NCBI GenBank assembly: GCA_020848545.1
Contig: JADLHZ010000044.1
Coordinates: 124,001 to 188,000, forward strand
Direction of reading: 5' to 3'
Length of the DNA: 64,000 nt
Source of the DNA: Deltaproteobacteria bacterium
GTDB taxonomy: Bacteria > Myxococcota > JADLHZ01
Made by a program: the position numbers and the translations under genes. Below are positions 53,741 through 62,746 of the stretch, in pieces (position 1 is the first letter of the stretch; each line of letters starts with the position of its first letter). Under the pieces are notes generated by a model that was not told where the DNA came from, did not search any database, and was given only the letters and a program-made list of their open reading frames with translations.

Positions 53741-55992
53741 AGCTGCTGCCGCCGGGCTATAACGACTGGGCGTTCATCTCGCAGTCGCCGCTGAATGGCT
53801 GGGTGCTGGCCGTCGCGGCCGTCGTCACGCTCGCGATCGTGACGATGAGCGTGCTTGCGTACCTGCGCGCCGGCCGCCGTTACTTGGTGCTCGGCGCGCT
53901 GCACGTCGTGGCTGCGCTCTCTGTGCTGATCGTCGTCGTGCAGCCGGCGCTCGATCTGCGGGCGGTCACGCGCATCCCCGGGCGCATCGCGTTCGTCATC
54001 GACGACTCGCAGTCGATGGCCGAGAACGACGGCTTGCCAAAGAGCCGCGCTGAACGCGTCAATCAGTGGCTCGCCGAGCACCAAGCAGAGCTCGACGCGC
54101 TGAAGGGCCAGAACCCGATCGAGTACTACACGCTGTCAGGGCCCGGCCGGGCGACGCGCGCGCAGGGGCCGGAGTCGGACCTCTTGCAAGCGCTGCGGCC
54201 GCCGCTCTCGTCGAACGACAAGGCGCGGCCACTGTCGGCGGTGGTCTTGGTGTCGGACGGCGCCGACACCGAAGCGCTCGGGCAAGCGGCGACGGCGGCG
54301 GAGCGCAAGAAGCTCGCGGAGCGCCTGGCCGCAGCGGACGTGCCGGTCAACACGATCACCGTCGGCGGCAAGCGCAGCGCCGACCTCTACATCTCCGGGG
54401 TCATCCAAGATCCGATCGCCTTCGTACGCAACACGGTGAAGGTCGAGGTGCGCGTGGAGCAGAAGGGTCTCGGCGCCGTGACGGTGCCGGTGAGCCTGAA
54501 GCGCGAGGGCTCGCTCGTCACACAGCAAACCGCGCGGGTGCCCGAGAGCGGCGCTGCGAAGGTGCAGTTCGAGATCGTGCCGGCCGAGGTCGGCGAGTTC
54601 GTCTTCACCGTCGAAGTGCCCGTGCAGCCCGACGAAGCCGTCGTCGAGAACAACAAGCGCGAGTTCATCGTGAAGGTGGTGCGCGACAAGATCCGCGCGC
54701 TGCTCGTGTCCGGCCGGCCCTCGTGGGACGAGCGCTTCTTGCGGCGATCGCTGAAGTTGTCGCCGAACGTCGACCTCATCTCGTTCTTCATCCTGCGCAC
54801 GCCGAGCGATTTTCAGCCGGTGCCCCAGAACGAGTCGTCGCTGATCCCGTTCCCGACGCACGAGCTCTTCGAGACGGAGCTGCACACCTTCGACGTCGTC
54901 GTGCTGCAGAACTTCGACTACCGGCCGTACAACATGGCTTATCTGCTCAAGAACCTGCGCGAGCACGTGCTGAACAAAGGCGGCGCGCTCGCGATGTTCG
55001 GCGGCGAGTCGAGCTTCGGCGGCGGGGCGTACGCGCAGACGCCGCTCGCGGACGTGCTGCCGGTGGAGATGGCGGCCGCCGAGATGGACAGCCGCGATTT
55101 TCAACCGGTGTTGACGACCGCGGGCGAAAAGCACCCGGTGCTGCGCCTGCAGGCCGCGAGCACCAGCCGATCGAAAGCGATCGCGGCGTTGCCGAAGCTC
55201 TCGGGCGTGATGAAGGTGGACGGCCTGGCACCGGGTGGCACCGCGCTGCTCGTGCATCCCGATCTGAAAGCGCGCGACGGCTCGCCGATGCCGGTGCTCG
55301 CGGTGCGCGAAGTGGGGAAGGGCCGCACGCTCGCCGTCACGACCGACACTTTGTGGCGTTGGAGCTTCGCCGACAAGATGCGCGGCGAGAGCGGCCAAGC
55401 GTACGAGCGCCTCATCGCGCAGATGTTCCGCTGGCTCATGCGCGATCCGGAAGCGTCGCGCTTGCGCCTCGTCGCCAGCCGCGATCGCGTGCGCGTGGGC
55501 GAGAGCGTCGACTACTCCGTGCGGGTGCTCGGTGCCGACTATCAGCCGCTGCCGAAGGCGCCGGTGACGCTGACGATCTCCGAGCACAGTAGGCCAGACA
55601 CCGTGACCAGCGGCGAGACCGCCGAGGACGGCACGTACAGCTACTCGTATACGGTGCAGCACGGCGGCGTCGTGCGCGCCAAGGCCGAGGCGCGGCTCGA
55701 AGACGATCCACTCGAAGCCACGCTGCTCGTTTACGGAGACGACGCCGACAAAGAACGCGCGGCGCTCGGCTCGCGCGACGACGTGATGGGCGCGATCGCG
55801 GACGCCACAGGCGGCGTGGCGCAGAGCCTGGATCGCGCGGATCCGTCGGCGTGGGCCCGGGCGAAGGCGACGACGACGAACGTCGATCGGCACCAAGAGA
55901 TCGCGCTGTGGAACACCTGGGCCGCGCTGCTCGTGGTCGTCTCGGTGCTCGCGGTCGAGTGGTGGCTCCGCCGGCGCTGGGGCTTCGTGTAA
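53737..55992 (+). CDS. Membrane protein with VWA-like and glutamine-amidotransferase-like domains
   Basis: 751 residues from GTG 53737, overlapping the DUF4159 stop. Two N-terminal transmembrane helices (about 20-40 and 50-70) are followed by a VWA-type fold with a MIDAS-like DDSQSMAEN. Then come an Ig-like region (FVRNTVKVEVRVEQ), a class I GATase-like domain (VLQNFDYRPYNMAYLLKNLREHVLNKGGALAMFGGESSFGGG region, about residues 390-430), a further beta domain and a C-terminal transmembrane helix (WAALLVVVSVLAVEWWL). Probably a large periplasmic receptor or scaffold served by the TolQ/ExbD motor upstream. No catalytic triad could be assigned. Confidence 0.85.
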   Translation: MKLLPPGYNDWAFISQSPLNGWVLAVAAVVTLAIVTMSVLAYLRAGRRYLVLGALHVVAALSVLIVVVQPALDLRAVTRIPGRIAFVIDDSQSMAENDGLPKSRAERVNQWLAEHQAELDALKGQNPIEYYTLSGPGRATRAQGPESDLLQALRPPLSSNDKARPLSAVVLVSDGADTEALGQAATAAERKKLAERLAAADVPVNTITVGGKRSADLYISGVIQDPIAFVRNTVKVEVRVEQKGLGAVTVPVSLKREGSLVTQQTARVPESGAAKVQFEIVPAEVGEFVFTVEVPVQPDEAVVENNKREFIVKVVRDKIRALLVSGRPSWDERFLRRSLKLSPNVDLISFFILRTPSDFQPVPQNESSLIPFPTHELFETELHTFDVVVLQNFDYRPYNMAYLLKNLREHVLNKGGALAMFGGESSFGGGAYAQTPLADVLPVEMAAAEMDSRDFQPVLTTAGEKHPVLRLQAASTSRSKAIAALPKLSGVMKVDGLAPGGTALLVHPDLKARDGSPMPVLAVREVGKGRTLAVTTDTLWRWSFADKMRGESGQAYERLIAQMFRWLMRDPEASRLRLVASRDRVRVGESVDYSVRVLGADYQPLPKAPVTLTISEHSRPDTVTSGETAEDGTYSYSYTVQHGGVVRAKAEARLEDDPLEATLLVYGDDADKERAALGSRDDVMGAIADATGGVAQSLDRADPSAWARAKATTTNVDRHQEIALWNTWAALLVVVSVLAVEWWLRRRWGFV

Positions 55993-56052
55993 CGGACGCG
56001 GCGACCCAAATGCGGCTCTGGGGCCTCGGCGCCCAGCGCGCGAGGTTGTGAG

Positions 56053-56634
56053 TTGACCGACTTCGCGCTAGCCAACGGGCGCATGGACGAGCTCGATCTT
56101 TCCGAAATCTTCGCGACCGATCCGCAAACCCTCTTCAACGCCTGGCTCGATGGTGCCATCCACGGCGCGATGACCGGCGCTCCGGCCACCGGCACCGCGA
56201 CGGTCGGCGGACAATGGACCGCGTGGGACGGTTATTCCTCGGGCGAGAACCTCGAGATCGAACCGTACAGCCGCATCGTGCAGTCCTGGCGGACGACAGA
56301 TTTTCCGGTCGACGCTGGCCCTTCGCAGATCGTCGTCACGTTCACGCAGCTGCACGACGGGCAAACGGTGCTGCGCATCGTGCAGACAGCGCTGCCGGCG
56401 GGGACGGGCGCGAGCTACAGCGATGGCTGGAAGAAGTTCTACTTCGCGCCCATGCATAAGTACTTCCGCCGCGCGGTCGCGAGCGCAGCGTACGGCGAGC
56501 CAACGAAGAAGAAGGCGCCGAAAAAGAAAGCCGTGAAAGCGAAGGCCAAGCCCAAGAAGACGGCCGCGAAGGCGAAGCCGAAGAAAGTCGCCGCCAAGAA
56601 GAAGCCGAAGAAGAAAGCTCGCCGATCGAAGTAG
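56053..56634 (+). CDS. SRPBCC (AHSA1-like) protein with histone-H1-like basic tail
   Basis: 193 residues from TTG 56053, with GAGG 7 bases upstream; ATG 56083 is an alternative. Residues 1-145 form an AHSA1/START-type ligand-binding fold (IFATDPQTLFNAWLDG, GGQWTAWDGYSSGENLEIEP, IVQSWRTTDFP, GWKKFYFAPM). The last 45 residues consist almost entirely of Lys, Ala and Pro (KPKKTAAKAKPKK pattern), like bacterial histone-H1-type tails that bind DNA. The combination suggests a nucleoid-associated or nucleic-acid-binding variant (inference). Confidence 0.82.
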   Translation: MTDFALANGRMDELDLSEIFATDPQTLFNAWLDGAIHGAMTGAPATGTATVGGQWTAWDGYSSGENLEIEPYSRIVQSWRTTDFPVDAGPSQIVVTFTQLHDGQTVLRIVQTALPAGTGASYSDGWKKFYFAPMHKYFRRAVASAAYGEPTKKKAPKKKAVKAKAKPKKTAAKAKPKKVAAKKKPKKKARRSK

Positions 56635-56635
56635 A

Positions 56636-56654
56636 TATACATTTAATACGTATA
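56636..56654. promoter_or_regulatory. AT-rich inverted repeat between genes
   Basis: TATAC and GTATA (5-bp arms, 9-base spacer) sit in about 28 bases of very AT-rich sequence, unusual in this GC-rich window. It could be a promoter or operator for the short reading frame at 56688 or mark a transferred junction. The evidence is only base composition and symmetry. Confidence 0.25.
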
Positions 56655-56687
56655 ACTAGAAACTTCTGTCGAGACACGCTGCGCGAG

Positions 56688-56837
56688 ATGACCGTCGAGG
56701 AGTGGCGTTGGATCCGCACCGACGTCTGGGGCGAGCCCTGGCGCGACATCTCTGGGCGCGTCCCGGATCTCATCGCCCAAGACCCGACGCTGACACCGCA
56801 AGAGCGCGCCGATCTCGGCGAAGTGTTCGGGCGCTAA
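56688..56837 (+). CDS. Possible 49-residue protein
   Basis: ATG 56688 to TAA 56837. The product (MTVEEWRWIRTDVWGE..., ending LTPQERADLGEVFGR) has balanced, protein-like composition with several Trp residues and helical, charged segments. No family recognised. The frame stays open upstream of the ATG, so this could also be the surviving end of a longer, decayed gene. No Shine-Dalgarno sequence is evident. Confidence 0.45.
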   Translation: MTVEEWRWIRTDVWGEPWRDISGRVPDLIAQDPTLTPQERADLGEVFGR

Positions 56838-56838
56838 G

Positions 56839-58170
56839 TCAGTACCGGCGCGGAAACGCTCGCCAGGTGTCCGTCTGCAAGCGCCCGCCGCGCACGAGCA
56901 GGATGTCTTCGAACTGAAAGATCGCGTCGGCTTCCTTCGGATAGTGGAAGATCCAGTCGCCGGGCCCGATGCGCGGCGAGCCTGGCGCGATCATCCACGA
57001 CTGGTTCGGCACCAGGTTCTCGTTGTGCTCCCCGCTGACGAAGGGCGCGCTCTCGACGCCATTCGGCCACACGATCTCGCCCGGCCAGCCGCCGCCGTAC
57101 ATCGTGAACCCTTGCATGCCGTCATAGATCGCTTCGCCGATCGTCTTCACGAACGGCAGCTCGACGGTGTCCGAATGGGTGAGCACCGGCGCCGCCAAAA
57201 AGATCGCCGGCTTCAACGCCGGGATGAACATGCTCGCGTAGGTGCCGGGGCGCAGCATGCCGCCGCCGGCCGACACGTCGTTCACCGGTCCCGAGGTGTA
57301 GAGCGAATACGTCGAGGTGCCGCCGCCATTGAAGATCAACTCGTCGCGCCACAACGCGGGAAACTCGTTGCGCAGGACGGCGATGAACGCGTCGTAGAAC
57401 GCCATCGCCGTCTTCCACGTGGCGCGCGCGGCGGACTCTTCGAGCCCGGGCAACGCCGGCGCGTTCGTCACGTGGCCGTCGTAGCCCATCATGCCGGTGA
57501 AGCGCAGCCGCGCCTCGTCGAACACCGAGAGCACGTCGCCGAGCTTGCTCGGATGGCGGATGCCGCCGCGGTGCAGGCCGATGTCGATCTCGGCGGCGGC
57601 GTTCAGCACGACGCCGAGCTCGGAGGAGAGCGCGACGAGCTCTTCCGCACGCGCGCGGGAATCAACGAGGAAGTGTACGCGCGCGGCGACGCTCTGAAGC
57701 TCGGCGGCCGTGAACGCGCGGAACAAGCGGCGGACGGCGCCGATCGGCTGCGGCTTGCCGATGAGCACGGCGGCGGTTGGGAACGCGCGCAAGATGCCGG
57801 GGAGGAAGGGCAGGTGCATCACCATGAAGCGATCGACGCCGGTGCGCCCGTGCACGTAGCCCAAGAGATCGAGCGAGGGCAGCGACTTCTCGACGATGCG
57901 GTAGCGATCGGCAGAGATGCCACCGGCGATCGCGTCGGCGTTGCTGTCGAGCGCGTCGAGGTCGATCAGGATCTGCGGGGTGCCGAGATCCGCCGCCTCG
58001 AGATCGGCAGCGAGCTGCGCGAAGTACGCGCCGTCCGGCAGCCCGGGCCGCGGCCGCGCGCAGTCGCCGTTGCCTTCAGGATCGCACGCACGCTTCGGCG
58101 CCTCGCACGCGGCGAGCGCAGCGATAGCGGCGGCCCCTTGGAGAAATCCACGGCGATTCAAAGTGCTCAA
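56839..58170 (-). CDS. Tat-exported alanine-racemase-like PLP enzyme (lipoprotein)
   Basis: 443 residues from TTG 58170, which overlaps the preceding stop (TTGA). The N-terminus has a twin-arginine motif (NRRGFLQG), a hydrophobic Ala stretch and a lipobox-like LAAC, so it is probably folded before export and lipid-anchored. The body is an alanine racemase N-terminal-type barrel related to D-threonine aldolase/DSD1 enzymes: a probable PLP lysine in YRIVEKSLPSLD, then HFLVDSRARAEEL, EIDIGLHRGG, MMGYDGHV and FNGGGTSTYSLY, with a C-terminal beta domain. Likely substrate: a D-amino acid, by family resemblance. Confidence 0.85.
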   Translation of the reverse strand: MSTLNRRGFLQGAAAIAALAACEAPKRACDPEGNGDCARPRPGLPDGAYFAQLAADLEAADLGTPQILIDLDALDSNADAIAGGISADRYRIVEKSLPSLDLLGYVHGRTGVDRFMVMHLPFLPGILRAFPTAAVLIGKPQPIGAVRRLFRAFTAAELQSVAARVHFLVDSRARAEELVALSSELGVVLNAAAEIDIGLHRGGIRHPSKLGDVLSVFDEARLRFTGMMGYDGHVTNAPALPGLEESAARATWKTAMAFYDAFIAVLRNEFPALWRDELIFNGGGTSTYSLYTSGPVNDVSAGGGMLRPGTYASMFIPALKPAIFLAAPVLTHSDTVELPFVKTIGEAIYDGMQGFTMYGGGWPGEIVWPNGVESAPFVSGEHNENLVPNQSWMIAPGSPRIGPGDWIFHYPKEADAIFQFEDILLVRGGRLQTDTWRAFPRRY

Positions 58171-58802
58171 AAGACCCCCGCGATGCCGAGGCTCGTCGGC
58201 GAGAAGGTGGGCATGATCACGAGCGCTTTTTTCTCGCGCGGCGCGCGTCGCACCGGAGACGACAGCTCGTAGCCGAGCACGGCGCCGAACACCGGAAAGA
58301 GCGCAGCGAGGGCGAGCGTGCCCGGCACCGCTTTGATCGCCAGGATGATCGCCGACAGACCGGTACCGGCGGTGCTGCCGAGGAGCGTCCAGCCGAACGA
58401 TCCGTCGCCGCCCATCGCGTAGCCGCCGAGCCACACGCCCGGTGCGACCCCGAGCGCGGCGCCCAAGACCAGGCCCACCGGCAAGCCGGCGCCGACCTCG
58501 TGGCCCGCGACGACGTCGAGCGTGAGCCCGATGTACGCGCCGCTGATCTCGGCCGGGGCGCCCATGGCCACGCCGAGCACGGCTTCGAGCGCGACGCGGG
58601 TCACGCGCAGGACGATCGCTTGTGGCGGCGTCAGCGCACACGCGCTCAGCTTTGGCAGCAGCGTAGGTCGGGTGGGGCAGTCGTCAGCGCTCGTCGTGAG
58701 CGCGGGGATCGCCACCGGCTCGCTCGCGGGCGTCGACGCCGCAGCGGATGCCGGATCGACGGCAAGAAGGACGAAGAGAACGAGGGGCATGCGCGGGGAC
58801 AT
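58167..58802 (-). CDS. Unknown membrane/exported protein
   Basis: 211 residues from ATG 58802. A signal-like hydrophobic start (MPLVLFVLLAVDPASA) and a Cys pair (DDCPTRP, LSACALTPP) are followed by Gly/Ala/Val-rich hydrophobic segments (VGAGLPVGLVLGAALGVAPGVWLGGYAMGG), which resemble Gly-rich membrane helices. Translationally coupled to the PLP-enzyme gene downstream. No family recognised. Confidence 0.65.
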   Translation of the reverse strand: MSPRMPLVLFVLLAVDPASAAASTPASEPVAIPALTTSADDCPTRPTLLPKLSACALTPPQAIVLRVTRVALEAVLGVAMGAPAEISGAYIGLTLDVVAGHEVGAGLPVGLVLGAALGVAPGVWLGGYAMGGDGSFGWTLLGSTAGTGLSAIILAIKAVPGTLALAALFPVFGAVLGYELSSPVRRAPREKKALVIMPTFSPTSLGIAGVF

Positions 58803-58854
58803 GTAGCAGGAAGAGGGAGCAGGAAAAAAGGCCGCGCGACCAGGTGCGAGCGGA

Positions 58855-59244
58855 CTATGCGACGCGGACGCCGTCGGTCTTCGCGAAGAGCGCGGCCGCG
58901 CCGGCGGCGGTCGCGATCAGCGGGCGCCAGTGGCCGGTGTCGTCGGTGACCTCGACGTTGCGGCCTTCGGCGGCCCAGAGCGCGGCGAGGTACGGCATCT
59001 TCTCGTAGGCCGCGATGCGGCTGCCGTCGACGAGCTCGGCGGCGAGCTTGCGCGCCACGGGTTGCGTCAACCAGATGTCCTTCGTGCTCGCGTCCTGGCC
59101 CTTCCTGAGCGCGGCGACCGCCGACGGATCCGTGCCGCTGATCGTGCCGGCTTGGCCCTGGAGCTGGTGCGGATGCGTATAGGTGCGCCACGCGCCTGCG
59201 CTGTTTTGAACTCGAACACTGAATTGATTGCTGAACGCGCCCAT
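58855..59244 (-). CDS. Small unknown protein (129 residues)
   Basis: Begins at ATG 59244 with a strong Shine-Dalgarno sequence (GAGGAG, 8 bases upstream), which supports the gene. The product starts MGAFSNQFSVRVQNSAGAW, continues with IWLTQPVARKLAAELVDG and ends in an Ala-rich helix. No signal peptide, no known motif. It is separated from the divergent aldehyde dehydrogenase gene by 161 bases, in which AAAAAAGGGACCG (about 59268-59280) resembles the repeat at 14829-14913. Confidence 0.65.
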   Translation of the reverse strand: MGAFSNQFSVRVQNSAGAWRTYTHPHQLQGQAGTISGTDPSAVAALRKGQDASTKDIWLTQPVARKLAAELVDGSRIAAYEKMPYLAALWAAEGRNVEVTDDTGHWRPLIATAAGAAALFAKTDGVRVA

Positions 59245-59405
59245 GAACGATTCTCCTCAAAGGTTTCGAAAAAAGGGACCGCAGTATCGGCAGCGGCCGC
59301 CGTCGAGTTGCGCTCGAACGCATTGTCTTCACGACAAATTTCGCCCGATCCCGAAAAGAAGACGGAGTGACCGGACCGCACGAGCGATGTTAAGCCGGCC
59401 TCCTC

Positions 59406-60974
59406 ATGCTGATCCCAGACATCGCCAGCGTCGACACCAAGCCCTACGACATGCGCTACCTCATCGACGGCGAAGTGCGCACCTGGAGCGGCGCGCACAT
59501 CGACGTGCTGTCGCCGATCGAAGACGAGCACGGGAAGCGCACCGTGCTCGGCCGCGCGCCGAAGCTGAGCAAAGAGGAAGCGCTCTCTGCGCTCGCCGCC
59601 GCCAAGCGCGCGTGGAGCAACGGCCGCGGCGAGTGGCCGACGATGCGGGTCCAAGATCGCATCCGCTGCGTCGAGCGCTTCACGAAGGGTATGCTCGCCG
59701 TGCGCGAAGACATCGTGCGCCTGCTGATGCTCGAGATCGGCAAGAGCCGAAAGGACAGCGAGAGCGAGGTCGATCGCACGATGGTCTACATCAAGGACAC
59801 CATCGAAGCTTTGAAGGAGCTCGACCGGGCGAGCGGCCGCTTCGTCATGCAAGACGGCTTCATCGGCCAGACGCGGCGCTCACCGCTCGGCGTGGCGCTG
59901 TGCATGGGGCCGTTCAACTATCCGCTGAACGAAACATTTACCACGCTCATCCCCGCGTTGATCATGGGCAACGCCATCGTCTCGAAGCTGCCAAAGTACG
60001 GCACGCTGCTGCACGCGCCGATGTTCCAAGCGATGGCCGAGTCGTTTCCGAAGGGCGTGATCAACATCGTACAAGGCGACGGCGCCACGGTCGTCGGGCC
60101 GATGATGGAGTCGGGCGACGTCGACGTGCTCGCCTTCATCGGCTCCTCGCGCGTCGCCAACATCTTGAAGAAGCAGCACCCGCGGCCGAACCGCCTGCGC
60201 TGCATCTTGGGGCTCGAAGCGAAGAACCCGGCGTTCGTGCTCGAGGACGCCGACCTCGATGTGGCGATCCCGGAGTGCGTCTCGGGCGCGCTCTCGTTCA
60301 ACGGCCAGCGCTGCACCGGGCTCAAGTTGATCTTCGTGCACGAGACGCGCGCCAGGGAATTCGCCGAACGCTTCGCCGCTGCTGTGTCGAAGCTGAAGGC
60401 CGGCGCGCCGTGGGAGCCCGGGGTGCAGATCACGCCGCTGCCGGAAGAAGGCAAATCGCCGTGGCTGCAAGGCTACATCGATGACGCCGTGCAGAAGGGC
60501 GCGAAGCTCATCGCCGGCGGCAAGGCGCAGGGCACGCTCTTCATTCCGGGCGTCCTCACCGGCGTGACATCTGCGATGCGCATCTTTCACGAGGAGCAAT
60601 TCGGTCCGCTCGTGCCGATCGCGAGCTACACGGACGAAAGAGAGCTCGACGCGTTCATGCAGGCGAGCCCGTACGGCCAGCAGGTGGCGATCTTCGGCAA
60701 GTCGCCGGCGGCGATCGCGCGGCTCGTCGACGCGCTCGCGAACCAAGTCTCGCGCATCAACCTCAACACGCAGTGCCGGCGCGGGCCCGACACCTTTCCG
60801 TTCACTGGCAGGAAGGACTCGGCCGAGGCGACGCTCTCGGTGCACGATGCGCTCAGGGCGTTTTCCATCCGTACGGTCGTCGCCACCAGCGCGAGCGACG
60901 CGAACAAGGCGATTGTCAGCGACATCGTCACCACGCGCCGATCGGCTTTTCTCTCCACCGACTACGTGTTCTAA
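59406..60974 (+). CDS. Aldehyde dehydrogenase, GapN-like (NADP-dependent non-phosphorylating GAPDH type)
   Basis: 522 residues from ATG 59406. Family motifs: PFNYPLNETFTTLIPALIMG (cofactor and oxyanion region), FIGSSRVANI, LEAKNPAFVLEDAD (catalytic Glu), NGQRCTGLKL (catalytic Cys) and EEQFGPLVPI. The C-terminus has NLNTQCRRGPDTFPFTGRK, characteristic of the GapN group that oxidises glyceraldehyde 3-phosphate to 3-phosphoglycerate with NADP+. That substrate is a good inference but other aldehydes are possible. Monocistronic as far as visible. Confidence 0.88.
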   Translation: MLIPDIASVDTKPYDMRYLIDGEVRTWSGAHIDVLSPIEDEHGKRTVLGRAPKLSKEEALSALAAAKRAWSNGRGEWPTMRVQDRIRCVERFTKGMLAVREDIVRLLMLEIGKSRKDSESEVDRTMVYIKDTIEALKELDRASGRFVMQDGFIGQTRRSPLGVALCMGPFNYPLNETFTTLIPALIMGNAIVSKLPKYGTLLHAPMFQAMAESFPKGVINIVQGDGATVVGPMMESGDVDVLAFIGSSRVANILKKQHPRPNRLRCILGLEAKNPAFVLEDADLDVAIPECVSGALSFNGQRCTGLKLIFVHETRAREFAERFAAAVSKLKAGAPWEPGVQITPLPEEGKSPWLQGYIDDAVQKGAKLIAGGKAQGTLFIPGVLTGVTSAMRIFHEEQFGPLVPIASYTDERELDAFMQASPYGQQVAIFGKSPAAIARLVDALANQVSRINLNTQCRRGPDTFPFTGRKDSAEATLSVHDALRAFSIRTVVATSASDANKAIVSDIVTTRRSAFLSTDYVF

Positions 60975-61045
60975 GGAGGCTCGCTGCGGGCCTGTGCGCG
61001 GGTCGATCTTGACTTCATCTCGGTCTGGCGGCTGTAACACCGGCC

Positions 61046-61921
61046 ATGATCACCACCATCGTCCTCGCTCTCCTCGCCGCCGACGCCGCCAAGTCCGAAG
61101 CCCCTAAGGAAGCGCCGAAACCCGAGGCCCTCGCTTCGTTCGCGCAGCCCGAGAGCGCGTATTGGGATGCGACGGCGAAGCTCTGGTACGTCTCGAGCGT
61201 CGCCGGCAGTCCGGCCGAGAAGGACGGCAAGGGTTGGATCACCACGGTCGGGGCCGACGGCAAGGTGATCGACCAGCGTTGGATCGACGGCCTCAACGCG
61301 CCGAAGGGCATCCGCACGCACGCGGGCAAGCTCTACGTCGCCGACATCGATGAAGTCGTCGTCGTCGACATCAAGGCGAAGAAGATCGCCGAGAAGGTCA
61401 AGGTCGGCGGCGCCAAGCTCTTGAACGACCTCGCCGTCAGCGACAAAGGCGTCGTCTACGTGACCGACACCTTCGGCGACGCGATCTACGAGCTGCAGGC
61501 GGGCAAGCCGGCGAAGCTGCTCGTCAAGTCGGAGGCGCTCGAAGGCCCGAACGGCATCCTCGTCGAGGGCAACCGCCTCGTCGTCGCCTGCTTCGGCACG
61601 ATCACCGATCCGGCCAAGTGGGCGACGAAGGGACCGGGGAAGATCGTCACCGTCGACCTCAAGACGAAGAAGGTGGCGACGCTCGGCAAGATGAAGCCGC
61701 TCGGCAACTTGGACGGCCTCGAGAAGATGAAGGGCGGCTACCTCGTCAGCGACTACATGGCCGGCAAGGTTTACCAAGTGAGCAACGAGGGCGAAGCGTT
61801 CGTCGTCGGCGAAGGGTACAAAGCGTCGGCCGACATCGGTTACGACGAAGTGACCAAGCGCCTCGGCATCCCCGAGATGGGCGGCGACAAGGTGACCTTC
61901 GCCGATCTCGGTAAGAACTAA
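61046..61921 (+). CDS. Exported SMP-30/strictosidine-synthase-like beta-propeller protein
   Basis: 291 residues from ATG 61046. A signal-like start (MITTIVLALLAADAA) and a Lys/Pro/Glu linker precede a six-bladed propeller pattern: PESAYWDATAKLWYVSS, APKGIRTHAGKLYVADI, LLNDLAVSDKGVVYVTDT, GPNGILVEGNRLVVACFG and NLDGLEKMKGGYLVSD. The Glu near residue 36 and the Asn/Asp residues at blade starts match the metal site of SMP-30/gluconolactonase proteins. Substrate unknown. Ends three bases before the next gene's start. Confidence 0.82.
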   Translation: MITTIVLALLAADAAKSEAPKEAPKPEALASFAQPESAYWDATAKLWYVSSVAGSPAEKDGKGWITTVGADGKVIDQRWIDGLNAPKGIRTHAGKLYVADIDEVVVVDIKAKKIAEKVKVGGAKLLNDLAVSDKGVVYVTDTFGDAIYELQAGKPAKLLVKSEALEGPNGILVEGNRLVVACFGTITDPAKWATKGPGKIVTVDLKTKKVATLGKMKPLGNLDGLEKMKGGYLVSDYMAGKVYQVSNEGEAFVVGEGYKASADIGYDEVTKRLGIPEMGGDKVTFADLGKN

Positions 61922-61924
61922 GCT

Positions 61925-62746
61925 TTGCTCTTCCTCTTGCTCCTCGCGGCAGCGCACTCGAAAGCCGCGCCGCCGCCGCCGATCCGCGAGCTCAACCCGC
62001 CGCCCTTCGGCAAGGCGTACCCCACGATCATCCAGACCGACGTCTTCGACGTGATCGACGTCGACTGGAAGAAGCAGCTCGTCGCGTTTCGCCACATCTA
62101 CCGCTTGAGCGAGCGCGATCCGGCTGGGGTCGACGACGAGGGCAACGCGCTCGCGCACGCCGACGGCACGGCGTTGAAGCGCTGCGCGTACCCCGGCATG
62201 AGCGACACGCCGTATGCGGGCTTGATCGTGGGCGTCTACGACATCGGCAACGACAAGCTGAAGGGCGCGTTTCAGATCTACGAGTCGACCCGGGGCGAGT
62301 GCACCTCCGAAGAGAAGGCCGCCGAGCAGAAGCGCAGCGCCGAGCAGGTGCTGAAGTCGTTCGGGCTCGGGCCGAGCTCGCGCGCGCAGGTGTTGAAGCT
62401 GCCGCCGCCAAAAGACGGCGTGCAGAGCTTCGTATTGCGATCGAAGGCGAAGAGCTACGAGCTCACGGCCACGAACGTGCGCCACGCGGCCGACGATCCG
62501 CCGACCGTCTGCGGCAACGAAGCGATGGTGACGGCCGGCATCGTCAAGTACGGCGCGATGACGGTGTGGGTGCGCTGCCAGCGCGATCGTTACCGCAGCG
62601 CGAGCGGCGGGGCGTTCACCTATCCGCTCGCGGTCATCGGCGACGGCCGCCTGCTCCTCGTCGAGAAGTTTCACCACAGCTCGTTCGAGACCGACGTGCC
62701 GACGCGCGAGATGTGGTCGTTCTCGCGGATCTTGAAGTTGAAGTGA
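61925..62746 (+). CDS. Secreted protein of unknown function
   Basis: 273 residues from TTG 61925, three bases after the propeller gene's stop. A hydrophobic signal (MLFLLLLAAAHSKAA) precedes a largely beta-type protein with four Cys residues (KRCAYPG, GECTSEE, TVCGNE, VRCQRD) that could form two disulfides. No family recognised. Coupled to the following gene through a GTGA overlap. Confidence 0.68.
   Translation: MLFLLLLAAAHSKAAPPPPIRELNPPPFGKAYPTIIQTDVFDVIDVDWKKQLVAFRHIYRLSERDPAGVDDEGNALAHADGTALKRCAYPGMSDTPYAGLIVGVYDIGNDKLKGAFQIYESTRGECTSEEKAAEQKRSAEQVLKSFGLGPSSRAQVLKLPPPKDGVQSFVLRSKAKSYELTATNVRHAADDPPTVCGNEAMVTAGIVKYGAMTVWVRCQRDRYRSASGGAFTYPLAVIGDGRLLLVEKFHHSSFETDVPTREMWSFSRILKLK

Noticed and set aside
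59228-60484. Alternative plus-strand open frame overlapping the aldehyde dehydrogenase
   Set aside because: Arg/His-rich out-of-frame translation; the chosen frame carries all aldehyde dehydrogenase motifs.
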